A stretch of DNA of 64,000 nucleotides from Eubacteriaceae bacterium (GTDB taxonomy: Bacteria; Bacillota; Clostridia; Lachnospirales; Lachnospiraceae): assembly GCA_910574015.1 (NCBI GenBank), contig CAJSYQ010000001.1, positions 236,637-300,636 of the forward strand, given 5' to 3'. Positions 1 to 8,433 of this stretch are shown piece after piece. The translations under genes were made by a program, and so were the position numbers. The notes beneath the pieces are model-generated. The model was given only the letters and a program-made list of their open reading frames with translations. It was not told where the DNA came from and did no database searches. Numbering within the stretch: the stretch's first letter is position 1; each line of letters starts with the position of its first letter.

Positions 1-425
1 TTCTGTTCCCGGATAAATTCCCCGTCCACAAGAATGTCAATATAAGACAAAAGTTCTCTTGTGATCTGGGATTCCCTGTACATCCTCCCGGCAATATCCC
101 GGTCAAAAAGATATCCCGAATAACACCAGACATCCTTCTCCGGATATTCTTCGCGAACCCTCCGCAGCAGAGGAAGAAGCCCCTCCTGATTTTCCGGCTC
201 CATTGGTTCTCCCCCCAGCAGCGAGAGCCCCGCCACATAATCCGGCCGCAGCCAGTCAAGGATCTGCTCCGTCTGAGCCTCCGTAAAAGGACTGCCGTAG
301 TGAAAATCCCAGGCCTCCTGATTGAAACACTCTCTGCAGTGATGGGTGCAGCCGCTGACAAACAGCGACACACGGATGCCGGTGCCGTTGGCCACATCAT
401 ACTGCTTGATATCCGCATAATTCAT
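1..425 (-). CDS. nrdG: Anaerobic ribonucleotide reductase activating protein NrdG (partial)
   Basis: Radical-SAM activase that installs the glycyl radical on NrdD. The reading frame runs off the left edge, so about 141 N-terminal residues are visible. They start MNYADIKQYDVANGTG and contain a cysteine cluster, CTHHCRECFN, that fits the radical-SAM CxxxCxxC signature for the 4Fe-4S cluster. A GGEPM motif, typical of SAM binding, follows. The ATG at 425 is preceded by AGGGAG at good spacing. It lies 20 bases downstream of the nrdD stop, so the two are almost certainly one operon. The missing C-terminus is only a window effect. Confidence 0.93.
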   Translation of the reverse strand, partial: MNYADIKQYDVANGTGIRVSLFVSGCTHHCRECFNQEAWDFHYGSPFTEAQTEQILDWLRPDYVAGLSLLGGEPMEPENQEGLLPLLRRVREEYPEKDVWCYSGYLFDRDIAGRMYRESQITRELLSYIDILVDGEFIREQ

Positions 426-445
426 CTCATTCTCCCTGTCTGCGG

Positions 446-2572
446 TTACAGATGAAGGACACGGGAATTGATCTCCTTTGTCTTTCCCACATTCCAGAAA
501 TTCTCCCCCAGATAACCGCAGGTCCTTCTGGTCACATTCATTCTGTCATGATCCGTATTCCCGCAATTCGGACACTCCCATTCCAGATCATCGTTCACAA
601 TGATCTCCCCGTCGAAGCCGCATTCATGGCAGTAATCCGATTTCGTATTGAATTCGGCATACTGGATGTTGTCATAAATATATTTTACCACTTCCTCCAG
701 TGCCGGAAGATTGTGCTGCATATTGGGAATCTCGACATAGGAAATAGCGCCGCCAGATGAGATCACCTGGAACTGGGCCTCAAAATCAAATTTACGGAAG
801 GCATCGATCTTCTCACGCACATCCACATGATAAGAATTTGTATAATATCCCTTATCGGTAATATCCTCGATAGAACCGAAACGCTTCTTGTCAATCTCGG
901 CAAACCGATAGCAAAGGCTCTCGGCAGGCGTTCCATAGAGACTGAAGCTGATCCCCGTCTCCTCCCGCCATGTATCTGTGGCGCGCCGCAGGCGCTTCAT
1001 CAGTGCATTAGCAAACCGGCTGCCCTCCTCTCCGGTATGGCTCTCCCCGGTCATCAGCTTTGTCACCTCATACAGGCCGATATAGCCGAGGGAAATAGTG
1101 GAATATCCGTTGTGCAGCAGCTTGTCGATCTTCTCTCCCTTATCCAGTCTCGCAATCGCTCCATACTGCCAGTGAATCGGACTGACGTCACTGGTAATCC
1201 CCTCCAGGGCACGGTGACGGCACATCAGCGCCTCAAAGCACAGGGAGAGCCTCTCCTCCAGTATCTGCCAGAAGTACTCCATATCCCCTTTGGCCAGTAT
1301 ACCGATCTGGGGAAGGTTCAGACTGACAACCCCCTGATTAAAACGTCCCTCAAATTTATATCTGCCGTTCTCATCCTTCCAGGGAGTGAGAAAGCTGCGG
1401 CATCCCATGCAGCTGTATACATTCCCCTCATAATTCTCCCGCATCTTCTTTGCAGAAATATAATCCGGATACATCCGCTTCGCCGAGCACTGCACGGCAA
1501 GTCTTGTAATATAATCATATTTTCCGCCCTTTAGTGCATTGTGTTCATCCAGAACATAAATCAGCTTCGGAAATGCCGGTGTCACATAGACACCTTTTTC
1601 ATTCTTGATTCCCTCCAGCCGCTGGCGCAGTACCTCTTCTATGATCATGGCATTCTCCCTGATGTACTCATCCTCTGCGTCCAGATTGAGAAATAATGTG
1701 ACAAAAGGAGACTGACCGTTAGTGGTCATCAGCGTATTGATCTGGTACTGGATCGTCTGGACACCGGAGCGGAGCTCGTCCTGCACCCGGTCCTGTACGA
1801 ACTGCTCAATGATCTCGGCATCCAGTCTGTCCCCGTATTTCTGCATATATTGCTCCCGATACTTCTCCGCACTGATGCGCAGATATTTTCCGAGATGCCT
1901 CGTATCCACAGACTGCCCGCCGTACTGGCTACTGGCCACGGCAGATATGATCTGGGTCACTACCGTACACGCCACCTGAAAGCTCTTGGGACTCTCGATC
2001 AGCTTACCGTTCATTACGGTGCCGTTCTCCAGCATATCACCGATGTTGATCAGGCAGCAGTTAAAGATGGGCTGGATAAAATAATCCATATCATGAAAAT
2101 GAAGCACACCTTCCTCATGTGCCTTCGTAATCTTCTCCGGCAGCAAAACACGCTTGGTCAGATCCTTGGAAACCTCCCCGGCGATAAGATCCCGCTGGGT
2201 ACTGGCAACATAAGCATTTTTGTTCGAGTTCTCCTCCATCACGTCCTTATTGCTGTTCTGGATCAGACTCATTATGGAGTCATCGGTGGTATTGGCCTTG
2301 CGGACAAGCTCCCTCGTATAACGATAGATAATATACTTTTTAGAAAGAATAAACTTGCCGGCAGCCATCAGCTTCTGCTCGATCAGATCCTGTATATCCT
2401 CCACCTGCATCGTATCCCGGTTGGAATTTTCAATGCTGGCTACAATGCCATCTATCAGATCATCCGAAGCCTTTTCGAAGGAATCCACCTCCGCATTCGC
2501 CTTTCGGATAGCGATCAATATCTTATTCCTGTTATATTCTACTGTCCGTCCATCTCTCTTAATAACCCTCAC
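446..2572 (-). CDS. nrdD: Anaerobic (class III) ribonucleoside-triphosphate reductase NrdD
   Basis: Reduces ribonucleotides to deoxyribonucleotides under anoxia using a glycyl radical. The 708 residues start with an ATP-cone regulatory domain (MRVIKRDGRTVEYNR, about residues 1-90), followed by the large catalytic barrel. Near the C-terminus is a zinc site, CHECGFDG followed by CPNCGN. The radical-glycine loop RTCGYLGEN then follows. The start codon is GTG at 2572, with AAGGAG about 10 bases upstream. Length is normal for the family. nrdG follows after 20 bases, and two NrdR-like boxes lie upstream, so repression by NrdR is likely. Confidence 0.96.
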   Translation of the reverse strand: MRVIKRDGRTVEYNRNKILIAIRKANAEVDSFEKASDDLIDGIVASIENSNRDTMQVEDIQDLIEQKLMAAGKFILSKKYIIYRYTRELVRKANTTDDSIMSLIQNSNKDVMEENSNKNAYVASTQRDLIAGEVSKDLTKRVLLPEKITKAHEEGVLHFHDMDYFIQPIFNCCLINIGDMLENGTVMNGKLIESPKSFQVACTVVTQIISAVASSQYGGQSVDTRHLGKYLRISAEKYREQYMQKYGDRLDAEIIEQFVQDRVQDELRSGVQTIQYQINTLMTTNGQSPFVTLFLNLDAEDEYIRENAMIIEEVLRQRLEGIKNEKGVYVTPAFPKLIYVLDEHNALKGGKYDYITRLAVQCSAKRMYPDYISAKKMRENYEGNVYSCMGCRSFLTPWKDENGRYKFEGRFNQGVVSLNLPQIGILAKGDMEYFWQILEERLSLCFEALMCRHRALEGITSDVSPIHWQYGAIARLDKGEKIDKLLHNGYSTISLGYIGLYEVTKLMTGESHTGEEGSRFANALMKRLRRATDTWREETGISFSLYGTPAESLCYRFAEIDKKRFGSIEDITDKGYYTNSYHVDVREKIDAFRKFDFEAQFQVISSGGAISYVEIPNMQHNLPALEEVVKYIYDNIQYAEFNTKSDYCHECGFDGEIIVNDDLEWECPNCGNTDHDRMNVTRRTCGYLGENFWNVGKTKEINSRVLHL

Positions 2573-2662
2573 TTCTCAAATTCTCCTTTCTTATCTACGC
2601 CCCTTCAGACAGGCCGCTTTCCACACTCTGCGGTTTATTATAGCACTGCCGGCACCACTTGT

Positions 2663-2678
2663 CCACTATATATTGTAA
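2663..2678. promoter_or_regulatory. NrdR-box-like operator 1 upstream of nrdD
   Basis: The plus strand reads CCACTATATATTGTAA. Read on the minus strand it closely matches the NrdR consensus, roughly ACACAATATATAGTGT. It lies about 90 bases upstream of the nrdD start. A second similar box begins 41 bases away, about four helical turns, which is the arrangement expected of paired NrdR sites. Consensus recalled from the literature; binding is inferred. Confidence 0.6.
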
Positions 2679-2703
2679 TTTTATTGCCCAAGGCGCACAT
2701 CTG

Positions 2704-2719
2704 ACACTATATCTATAAC
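2704..2719. promoter_or_regulatory. NrdR-box-like operator 2 upstream of nrdD
   Basis: The plus strand reads ACACTATATCTATAAC. Its first half is a full match to the NrdR half-site and its second half is degenerate. It overlaps the mutY stop codon, so the nrdD control region intrudes into the end of the upstream gene. Phased 41 bases from operator 1. Confidence 0.5.
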
Positions 2720-3771
2720 TGATTCAGAAAGGAGCGGAAGGCTGCCGGTATGGCGTATGTCCCCTGAAGCTCAGCGCGGTCCGCCCATACGGAGGTACTG
2801 GTAAACTCCTGCCCATCCGTTCCCAGGAGAGCAATCCGGTATCCCCTCATATGCCATTCCACATGGGAAAAAATATGTTTCCCACTCTCCATGCGCTCTA
2901 GCTTCACCACCTCTGCCCCCCTCTCCTGGAGAATTTCCCGAAGCTGCGGCATGGTGAGATGTCCTTCCATGACAGGAAATTCCCACATGCCGGCAAGAAG
3001 CCCCGTCTCCGGGCGCCTGCGGATCAACAGCTTCCCGTCCCATTCCAATACAAGGATCGTCTTTTTTTCAATCCTCCTGGCCCTCTTTTCCGGTTTTACC
3101 GGAAACTCCGTCTGTCGTCCTGAGGCCAGAGCCGCACAGTGCTCCGCCGCCGGACACTGGCCACACAGAGGCATCCCGTTGGGAATACACACCACTTCCC
3201 CCAACTCCATCAGCGCCTGATTGAATTCTCCCGGCCGGTTTCCAGGGATCACCGCCATGATGGAACGCTCCATTTCCTTTCGCACGGCCCCTCTGGAAAT
3301 ATCATCCCGGCAGCCAAGCCAGCGCATCGTCACCCGGAGCACATTGCCGTCCACAGCCGGCGCCGGAACGCCATAGGCGATAGAGGCGACGGCTCCCGCC
3401 GTATAACTGCCGATGCCCGGCAGTTCCATAAGAAGTCCGTAGTCCGCCGGAAGCCTTCCTTCATAGCGTTCCACAATAATCCTTGCCGCTTTCTGGAGGT
3501 TCCTGGCACGGTTATAGTATCCCAGCCCCTCCCACAGCTTTAGCAGTTCATCCTCCGATACCTGTGCCAGCGCCTCCACATCCGGAAGAGCCTGGATAAA
3601 TCTCTCATAATATGCCTTCGCCGCCTCGATCCTGGTCTGCTGCAGCATAATCTCAGACAGCCACACATGATATGGCGTGGGATCGTCCCGCCATGGCATG
3701 CTTCGCTTATTTTCCCCATACCACGAACAAAGGGGCTTTACCAAAGCCCCAAGATCATATTTCCTGTTCAT
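2713..3771 (-). CDS. mutY: A/G-specific adenine glycosylase MutY
   Basis: Base-excision repair enzyme that removes adenine mispaired with 8-oxoguanine. Of 352 residues, the N-terminal half is the helix-hairpin-helix glycosylase. It has the catalytic Glu region WLSEIMLQQTR, the hairpin LPGIGSYTAGAV and the catalytic Asp in AVDGNVLRV. The 4Fe-4S ligands are in CIPNGMPLCGQCPAAEHC; the first Cys spacing is seven residues, where E. coli MutY has six. The C-terminal third (from about residue 225) is the NUDIX-like 8-oxoG recognition domain. The start sits 6 bases after the stop of the sigma-like gene, implying cotranscription. Confidence 0.95.
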   Translation of the reverse strand: MNRKYDLGALVKPLCSWYGENKRSMPWRDDPTPYHVWLSEIMLQQTRIEAAKAYYERFIQALPDVEALAQVSEDELLKLWEGLGYYNRARNLQKAARIIVERYEGRLPADYGLLMELPGIGSYTAGAVASIAYGVPAPAVDGNVLRVTMRWLGCRDDISRGAVRKEMERSIMAVIPGNRPGEFNQALMELGEVVCIPNGMPLCGQCPAAEHCAALASGRQTEFPVKPEKRARRIEKKTILVLEWDGKLLIRRRPETGLLAGMWEFPVMEGHLTMPQLREILQERGAEVVKLERMESGKHIFSHVEWHMRGYRIALLGTDGQEFTSTSVWADRAELQGTYAIPAAFRSFLNQL

Positions 3772-3777
3772 CTTTAT

Positions 3778-4539
3778 TCAATCACCCTTACCAAGTTCAA
3801 TATTATTCTGCGTCAGCTCCACATACATCCGGATTTCCTCACAGTCCATATGCGTAAACTCTGACAATTCCTCGATAGTAGCAATCCTTCCGTACTCCTC
3901 CGCCAGAATATGTGTCGCCTCCAGCAGCAGATTGACCTTGGCCAGCACCGTGCTGACCTGATCGGTAATGGACAGCTCCTCATCCACCAGCTCGATCATC
4001 CGGCTGCGCACCGCATGGTCGATGGCTTTCTTATAATCCAGAACCTCCGTATTCCCCAGAAGCATATTGACACAAGTGATCAGCTCCAGATTTCCCTCCT
4101 GGATCAGATCCTCCAGGGACACGCCTCTGCCCCGGTATCTGCCTGCCAGCGACGCCACACGGGAGAGATGTGCTTCCACCACCTCCGGTACGGCCGTGTC
4201 ATCGCCCCGGCGGAGCCGGAGAAACAATTCTTCGGTTTCCTCAGGGGAAGGATGCGGCAGAGTCCTCAGCTCTTTTTTGTAGATCTGCAGATACCGGGAG
4301 TCCTCCGGCGTTCCGTTCTCCTCTTCCCCCGGCTTTCCAGCAGTCTGGACTGCATCCTTATAACCCGGCACATGGATGTGCTGTTCTGCCAGATAGGCAT
4401 AGACCAACTCCATATGCTCTTCCCGGATCTCCAGATCGCTGCAGTAGTCCGCAATCTCTTCCTTTGTCAGAACACTGTCCCTGGTCCGTCCAAACTCCGC
4501 TAATTCCTGCATCTGACGCATAAATTCTCTCTGGTCCAC
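3778..4539 (-). CDS. Sigma-70-like protein lacking region 4
   Basis: A 253-residue protein resembling the middle of sigma-70 factors. The region 2-like segment includes RRGDDTAVPEVVEAHLSRVA and GVSLEDLIQEGNLEL, the core-binding helix signature. A region 3-like helical segment follows (VLAKVNLLLEATHILAEEYG, then IATIEELSEFTHMDCEEIR). No -35-binding region 4 follows. It could be a short sigma factor or a core-binding regulator that has lost promoter recognition. The start is GTG at 4539, preceded by GGAGGGAG. It lies between adh and mutY in a tight same-strand run. Family assignment is fairly secure; function is unknown. Confidence 0.75.
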   Translation of the reverse strand: MDQREFMRQMQELAEFGRTRDSVLTKEEIADYCSDLEIREEHMELVYAYLAEQHIHVPGYKDAVQTAGKPGEEENGTPEDSRYLQIYKKELRTLPHPSPEETEELFLRLRRGDDTAVPEVVEAHLSRVASLAGRYRGRGVSLEDLIQEGNLELITCVNMLLGNTEVLDYKKAIDHAVRSRMIELVDEELSITDQVSTVLAKVNLLLEATHILAEEYGRIATIEELSEFTHMDCEEIRMYVELTQNNIELGKGD

Positions 4540-4562
4540 AGTCTCCCTCCATTGGTGCCGTC

Positions 4563-5741
4563 CTACCAGCCCTTTACGGCACTTTCATATATTTGAATGA
4601 CATCCTCTCTCTTTAGCTTAACATAATTCCCTTCGGTCTCTCTCCCAGCCAGAAGCTGGTCTGTCATCCTGCCGATATCCTCTTTTCTGGCCCCGATCTC
4701 CTTAAAGGAGGAGGGCATGCCGATCTGCCTCAGAAAAGCTTCGAATCGTTCAATCCCCCGGAGCGCCGTTTCTTCTGGATGCTCCTCATCTGGCGGGATA
4801 TCCCACACCCTCTCGGCGAACATCACCAGCTTATGAGGATTGGTCTTCCACACATACCGCATCCACAGAGGCGTGATCACGGCAAGGCCGGCTCCATGGG
4901 TCACATCATAGAGGGCGGAAAGCTCATGTTCGATATGGTGGCTGGCCCAGTCCTGGATCCGCCCCACGCCGCATATATTATTGTGCGCCAGCATCCCTGC
5001 CCACATGATATTCGCCCTGGCCTCATAGTTCCCCGGCTCCGCCATGACCCTTGGCGTCTCATGGATCATCGTCTTCAATACAGCTTCACAGAGCCGGTCT
5101 GTGATCTCCACCTCTTCCGTATTGGAAAAATAACGCTCGCAGACATGGATCATAATGTCCGTGGCACCGGCTGCCGTCTGATAGGGCGGCAGGGTGCAGG
5201 TCAGCTCCGGGTTCAGGATGGAAAACTTCGGGCGCAGCAGATCGCTTCTGGCGCCCTTTTTAATCTGTGTCGCCTCATCTGTGATAACAGTATTGGGCGA
5301 CCCCTCGCTGCCAGCCGCCGCTATCGTGAGGATCGTACCTATGGGAAGCGCCTGCTGGATGGTTTTCTTTCCCCGGTAGAAATCCATAAAATCCCCGCTA
5401 TATAATGTTCCCGCCGCTATGGCCTTGGCGGAGTCAATCGTGCTCCCACCGCCGGCCGCCAGAATAAAATCCACCTTTTCCCTGCGGCACAGTTCAATTC
5501 CCTCATAGACCAGTCCGCTCCGTGGATTCGGTTTCACACCACCCAGCGTCACATACGGGATTCCCGCCTGTTCCAGGCATTCTGCCACCCTGTCATACAG
5601 GCCGCTTTTCTTAATAGAGCCGCCTCCGTAGTGCAGCAGGACCTTACTTCCTCCAAACCGGCGGACCAGTTCTGCCGCATGTTGCTCCGCTCCCTTTCCA
5701 AAATCGAAGTAGGTGGGCGCATAAAAAGTAAAATTATCCAT
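4563..5741 (-). CDS. Iron-containing alcohol dehydrogenase (BdhA/YqhD-type)
   Basis: A 392-residue group III alcohol dehydrogenase that interconverts aldehydes and alcohols with NAD(P)H, probably a butanol/aldehyde reductase. The nucleotide-binding motif GGGSTIDSAKAIAAG is present. Candidate metal ligands lie in GATDIMIHVCE and in ASHHIEHELSALYDVTHGAG. Length and motif order match YqhD and clostridial NADPH-butanol dehydrogenases. The gene follows asnA after 13 bases with a clear AGGAGA ribosome site, so it belongs to the asnS-asnA transcription unit. The exact substrate cannot be read from the sequence. Confidence 0.9.
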   Translation of the reverse strand: MDNFTFYAPTYFDFGKGAEQHAAELVRRFGGSKVLLHYGGGSIKKSGLYDRVAECLEQAGIPYVTLGGVKPNPRSGLVYEGIELCRREKVDFILAAGGGSTIDSAKAIAAGTLYSGDFMDFYRGKKTIQQALPIGTILTIAAAGSEGSPNTVITDEATQIKKGARSDLLRPKFSILNPELTCTLPPYQTAAGATDIMIHVCERYFSNTEEVEITDRLCEAVLKTMIHETPRVMAEPGNYEARANIMWAGMLAHNNICGVGRIQDWASHHIEHELSALYDVTHGAGLAVITPLWMRYVWKTNPHKLVMFAERVWDIPPDEEHPEETALRGIERFEAFLRQIGMPSSFKEIGARKEDIGRMTDQLLAGRETEGNYVKLKREDVIQIYESAVKGW

Positions 5742-5754
5742 CTCCGTCTCCTGT

Positions 5755-6762
5755 CTATAGCAGATTCAATCCCTGTCTGCCCGCCTCTTCCATTACTTCC
5801 TGCGGCCACAGAGAGGACTGCACCTCGCCAATATGTACCTTTTTCAGGAAAAACATACAGATTCGGGACTGCCCGATGCCGCCGCCAATGGTATAGGGAA
5901 GCCTGCCCTCCAATATATCCTTCTGGAACGGCAGCTGTTCCCTCTCTGTGCATCCTGCCTTTACCAGCTGCTCCTTCAACGCCTTCTCATCCACACGGAT
6001 GCCCATGGAAGACAGCTCCAGTGCAATATCCAGCGGTTCATAGTAGACGATGATATCCCCGTTCAGCGACCAGTCGTCATAATCCGGAGCGCGGCCGTCA
6101 TGAGGTTCGCCGGAAGCCAGTCTGTCTCCGATCTGCATCAGGAACATAGCACCATACTCCTTCGCAGCAAGACATTCCCGCTCCCTCGGCGTCTTATCCG
6201 GATAACGGTCTTCCAGCTCCTGGGTAGTGAGAAAAGCAATCTCCGTGGGCAGGAATTTTTTGATATAAGAGTACTGCATCGCCATATAATCCTCTGTCTC
6301 CTCCAGTGAACGGTATACCTGCTGAACGAACCTTTTCAGAGTTTCTACCGTTCTCTCCTCTTTGTCAATAATGCATTCCCAATCCCATTGATCCACAAAG
6401 ACAGAATGAAGATTATCCGTATCCTCATCCCGGCGGATGGCATTCATGTCTGTATAGAGTCCCTCACCATGTCCGAAACCATAACGTGCCAGTGCATGGC
6501 GTTTCCACTTTGCCAGTGAGTGCACGATCTCTACCTGCTTGTCATCCTGTTCCCGGATTCCGAAGCTCACCGGTCTCTCCACCCCGTTCAGATTATCATT
6601 CAGCCCGGATTCCGGTGCCACAAAGAGCGGGGCGGAGACACGGGTCAGATTCATATTCACCGCCAGCGCTTTTTCAAAGAAATCCTTAACCTTCTTGATG
6701 GCCACTTCTGTCTCCCGGATATCCAGGGCAGAGACATAGTTTTCTGGTACTACTAAATTCAT
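5755..6762 (-). CDS. asnA: Aspartate-ammonia ligase (asparagine synthetase A)
   Basis: Makes asparagine from aspartate, ammonia and ATP. The 335 residues match the usual AsnA length. The class II synthetase-like fold is visible in FVDQWDWECII, the conserved GGGIGQSRICMFFL near the C-terminus, and the N-terminal RVSAPLFV. The ATG at 6762 has AGGAGGT just upstream. It starts 25 bases after the asnS stop. The pairing links asparagine synthesis with its charging onto tRNA-Asn. Confidence 0.95.
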   Translation of the reverse strand: MNLVVPENYVSALDIRETEVAIKKVKDFFEKALAVNMNLTRVSAPLFVAPESGLNDNLNGVERPVSFGIREQDDKQVEIVHSLAKWKRHALARYGFGHGEGLYTDMNAIRRDEDTDNLHSVFVDQWDWECIIDKEERTVETLKRFVQQVYRSLEETEDYMAMQYSYIKKFLPTEIAFLTTQELEDRYPDKTPRERECLAAKEYGAMFLMQIGDRLASGEPHDGRAPDYDDWSLNGDIIVYYEPLDIALELSSMGIRVDEKALKEQLVKAGCTEREQLPFQKDILEGRLPYTIGGGIGQSRICMFFLKKVHIGEVQSSLWPQEVMEEAGRQGLNLL

Positions 6763-6787
6763 AAGCTACCTCCTCTTACATTATAAT

Positions 6788-8179
6788 TTACAGTTCACAG
6801 TTATTTACTGTCCGGGGGAACGGAATCACATCCCGGATATTCTGCATCCCCGTCAGATACATCACGCACCGCTCAAACCCCAGACCGAAGCCGGCATGTC
6901 TTGCGGTTCCGTACTTGCGAAGATCCAGATAGAAATCGTAATCATCCTTTGACAGACCGCATTCCTCCATTCGTGTCACCAGTTTGTCATAGTCGTCCTC
7001 TCTCTGGCTGCCGCCGATGATCTCACCGATGCCGGGCACAAGACAGTCCATGGCAGCCACGGTCTTTCCGTCCTCATTCATTTTCATATAGAATGCCTTT
7101 ATTTCTTTCGGATAGTCGGTGACAAATACCGGACGCTTAAAAATCTCCTCTGTCAGACACCTCTCGTGCTCGGTCTGCAGATCCGCCCCCCAGGAAACCT
7201 TATACTCAAAGGTGTCATTGCGTTTTTCCAACAGTTCTATGGCCTCTGTGTATGTGACATGGGCAAAATCAGAATCCACCACATGCTGCAGCCGCCCGAT
7301 CAGTCCCTTATCCACAAATTTATTGAAGAACGCCATCTCTTCCGGAGCATTTTCCAGCACATAAGAAATCACATATTTCAGCATGCTCTCTGCCAGCACC
7401 ATATCATCCGTCAGATCAGCAAAAGCAATTTCCGGCTCGATCATCCAGAACTCCGCCGCATGTCTTGTCGTATTGGAATTCTCCGCCCGGAAGGTGGGAC
7501 CAAAGGTGTAGATATTCTTAAACGCCATGGCATAGGTTTCCCCGTTCAGCTGTCCGCTCACCGTGAGATTGGTTTCCTTATTAAAGAAATCCCTGCCGTA
7601 GTCCACCGTCCCATCGGCATTCTTGGGCAGATTTTCCATATCCAGTGTTGTAACGCGGAACATCTCTCCCGCCCCCTCACAGTCGCTGCCGGTGATCAGC
7701 GGGGTATGGACGTAGACAAATTCTCTCTCCTGAAAAAATTTGTGGATCGCATAGGCGATAAGGGAACGGACACGAAATACTGCCTGAAAAGTATTTGTCC
7801 TTGGTCTCAGATGGGAAATCGTCCTGAGATATTCAAAGGAATGACGTTTCTTCTGCAGCGGATATTCTGGTGCAGATTCTCCCTCAATCTCCACCTGATC
7901 CGCCTGGATCTCAAAGGGCTGGGGAGCATCTGGTGTCGCCACCAGTCTCCCCGTTACAATAACGGCGGCTCCTACATTCAATTTGGAGATCCGGGCAAAG
8001 TTCTCCAGCCTGTCCCCATAGACAACCTGCAGAGGTTCAAAAAAAGTTCCGTCATTCACTACAAGAAAGCCAAAGGTTTTTGAATCCCTTTTGCTTCTCA
8101 GCCATCCTCCCACAGTAACTACCTGATCGATATATTTATCTTTCTCACGAAACAGACTTCTTATGCTTGTAATCTCCAT
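6788..8179 (-). CDS. asnS: Asparaginyl-tRNA synthetase
   Basis: Class IIb synthetase that charges tRNA-Asn. The OB-fold anticodon-binding domain is at the N-terminus (about residues 15-110). The catalytic domain has motif 2 around [15 protein letters not shown], a [10 protein letters not shown] segment, and motif 3 in [16 protein letters not shown] place the start at 8179 ([10 protein letters not shown]) rather than at an in-frame ATG 33 bases upstream, because GGAGGAGAAT directly precedes 8179. That gives 463 residues, normal for AsnS. It heads the run asnS-asnA-adh-sigma-like-mutY. Confidence 0.95.
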   Translation of the reverse strand: MEITSIRSLFREKDKYIDQVVTVGGWLRSKRDSKTFGFLVVNDGTFFEPLQVVYGDRLENFARISKLNVGAAVIVTGRLVATPDAPQPFEIQADQVEIEGESAPEYPLQKKRHSFEYLRTISHLRPRTNTFQAVFRVRSLIAYAIHKFFQEREFVYVHTPLITGSDCEGAGEMFRVTTLDMENLPKNADGTVDYGRDFFNKETNLTVSGQLNGETYAMAFKNIYTFGPTFRAENSNTTRHAAEFWMIEPEIAFADLTDDMVLAESMLKYVISYVLENAPEEMAFFNKFVDKGLIGRLQHVVDSDFAHVTYTEAIELLEKRNDTFEYKVSWGADLQTEHERCLTEEIFKRPVFVTDYPKEIKAFYMKMNEDGKTVAAMDCLVPGIGEIIGGSQREDDYDKLVTRMEECGLSKDDYDFYLDLRKYGTARHAGFGLGFERCVMYLTGMQNIRDVIPFPRTVNNCEL

Positions 8180-8194
8180 AATTCTCCTCCATTC

Positions 8195-8210
8195 GCGCAG
8201 GGTTCTGCGC
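8195..8210 (-). other. Short hairpin just upstream of the asnS ribosome site
   Basis: A perfect 6-bp stem GCGCAG/CTGCGC with a four-base loop, ending 16 bases before the asnS ATG. It shares the string AGAACCCTG with the larger hairpin at 8231-8257, so the two could form alternative pairs. A regulatory role is only inferred. Confidence 0.35.
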
Positions 8211-8230
8211 ATGATAATTTTAAAGATAAA

Positions 8231-8257
8231 TAAGAACCCTGTGAAACAGGGTTCTTA
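8231..8257 (-). terminator. Rho-independent terminator after tRNA-Gly
   Basis: A perfect 12-bp stem (TAAGAACCCTGT with its complement) and a three-base loop. On the minus strand it is followed by a T-rich stretch, TTTATCTTTA. It lies 6 bases after the tRNA 3' end and about 50 bases before asnS, so it either ends the tRNA transcript or limits read-through into asnS. Confidence 0.7.
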
Positions 8258-8263
8258 TCTGAA

Positions 8264-8336
8264 AGCGCGAGACGGGACTCGAACCCGCGGCCCCAACCTT
8301 GGCAAGGTTGTGCTCTACCAACTGAGCCACTCGCGC
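8264..8336 (-). tRNA. tRNA-Gly(GCC)
   Basis: A 73-nt cloverleaf. The 7-bp acceptor stem is GCGCGAG/CTCGCGC and the anticodon stem is CAACC/GGTTG with loop TTGCCAA, giving anticodon GCC. The T-arm contains GGGTTCGAGTCCC. The discriminator base is U, as usual for bacterial tRNA-Gly. The CCA tail is not encoded. A sigma-70-type promoter lies immediately upstream. Confidence 0.97.
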
Positions 8337-8368
8337 ATACACAATATCATATGTTTTGCACGAGTTAT

Positions 8369-8397
8369 ATCTTACCACAGACTGGGTCCTTTGTCAA
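8369..8397 (-). promoter_or_regulatory. Sigma-70-type promoter of tRNA-Gly
   Basis: On the minus strand, TTGACA (8392-8397) and TAAGAT (8369-8374) are separated by exactly 17 bases. They lie about 30 bases upstream of the tRNA 5' end. The consensus -35 box and ideal spacing make this a strong candidate. Confidence 0.75.
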
Positions 8398-8433
8398 CTA
8401 TAATCCCAAACTATTTTCAGTCTGACTGCTATC

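Noticed and set aside
8180..8263. T-box riboswitch for asnS
   Set aside because: The leader is only about 80 bases long and lacks the T-box sequence and specifier stem.
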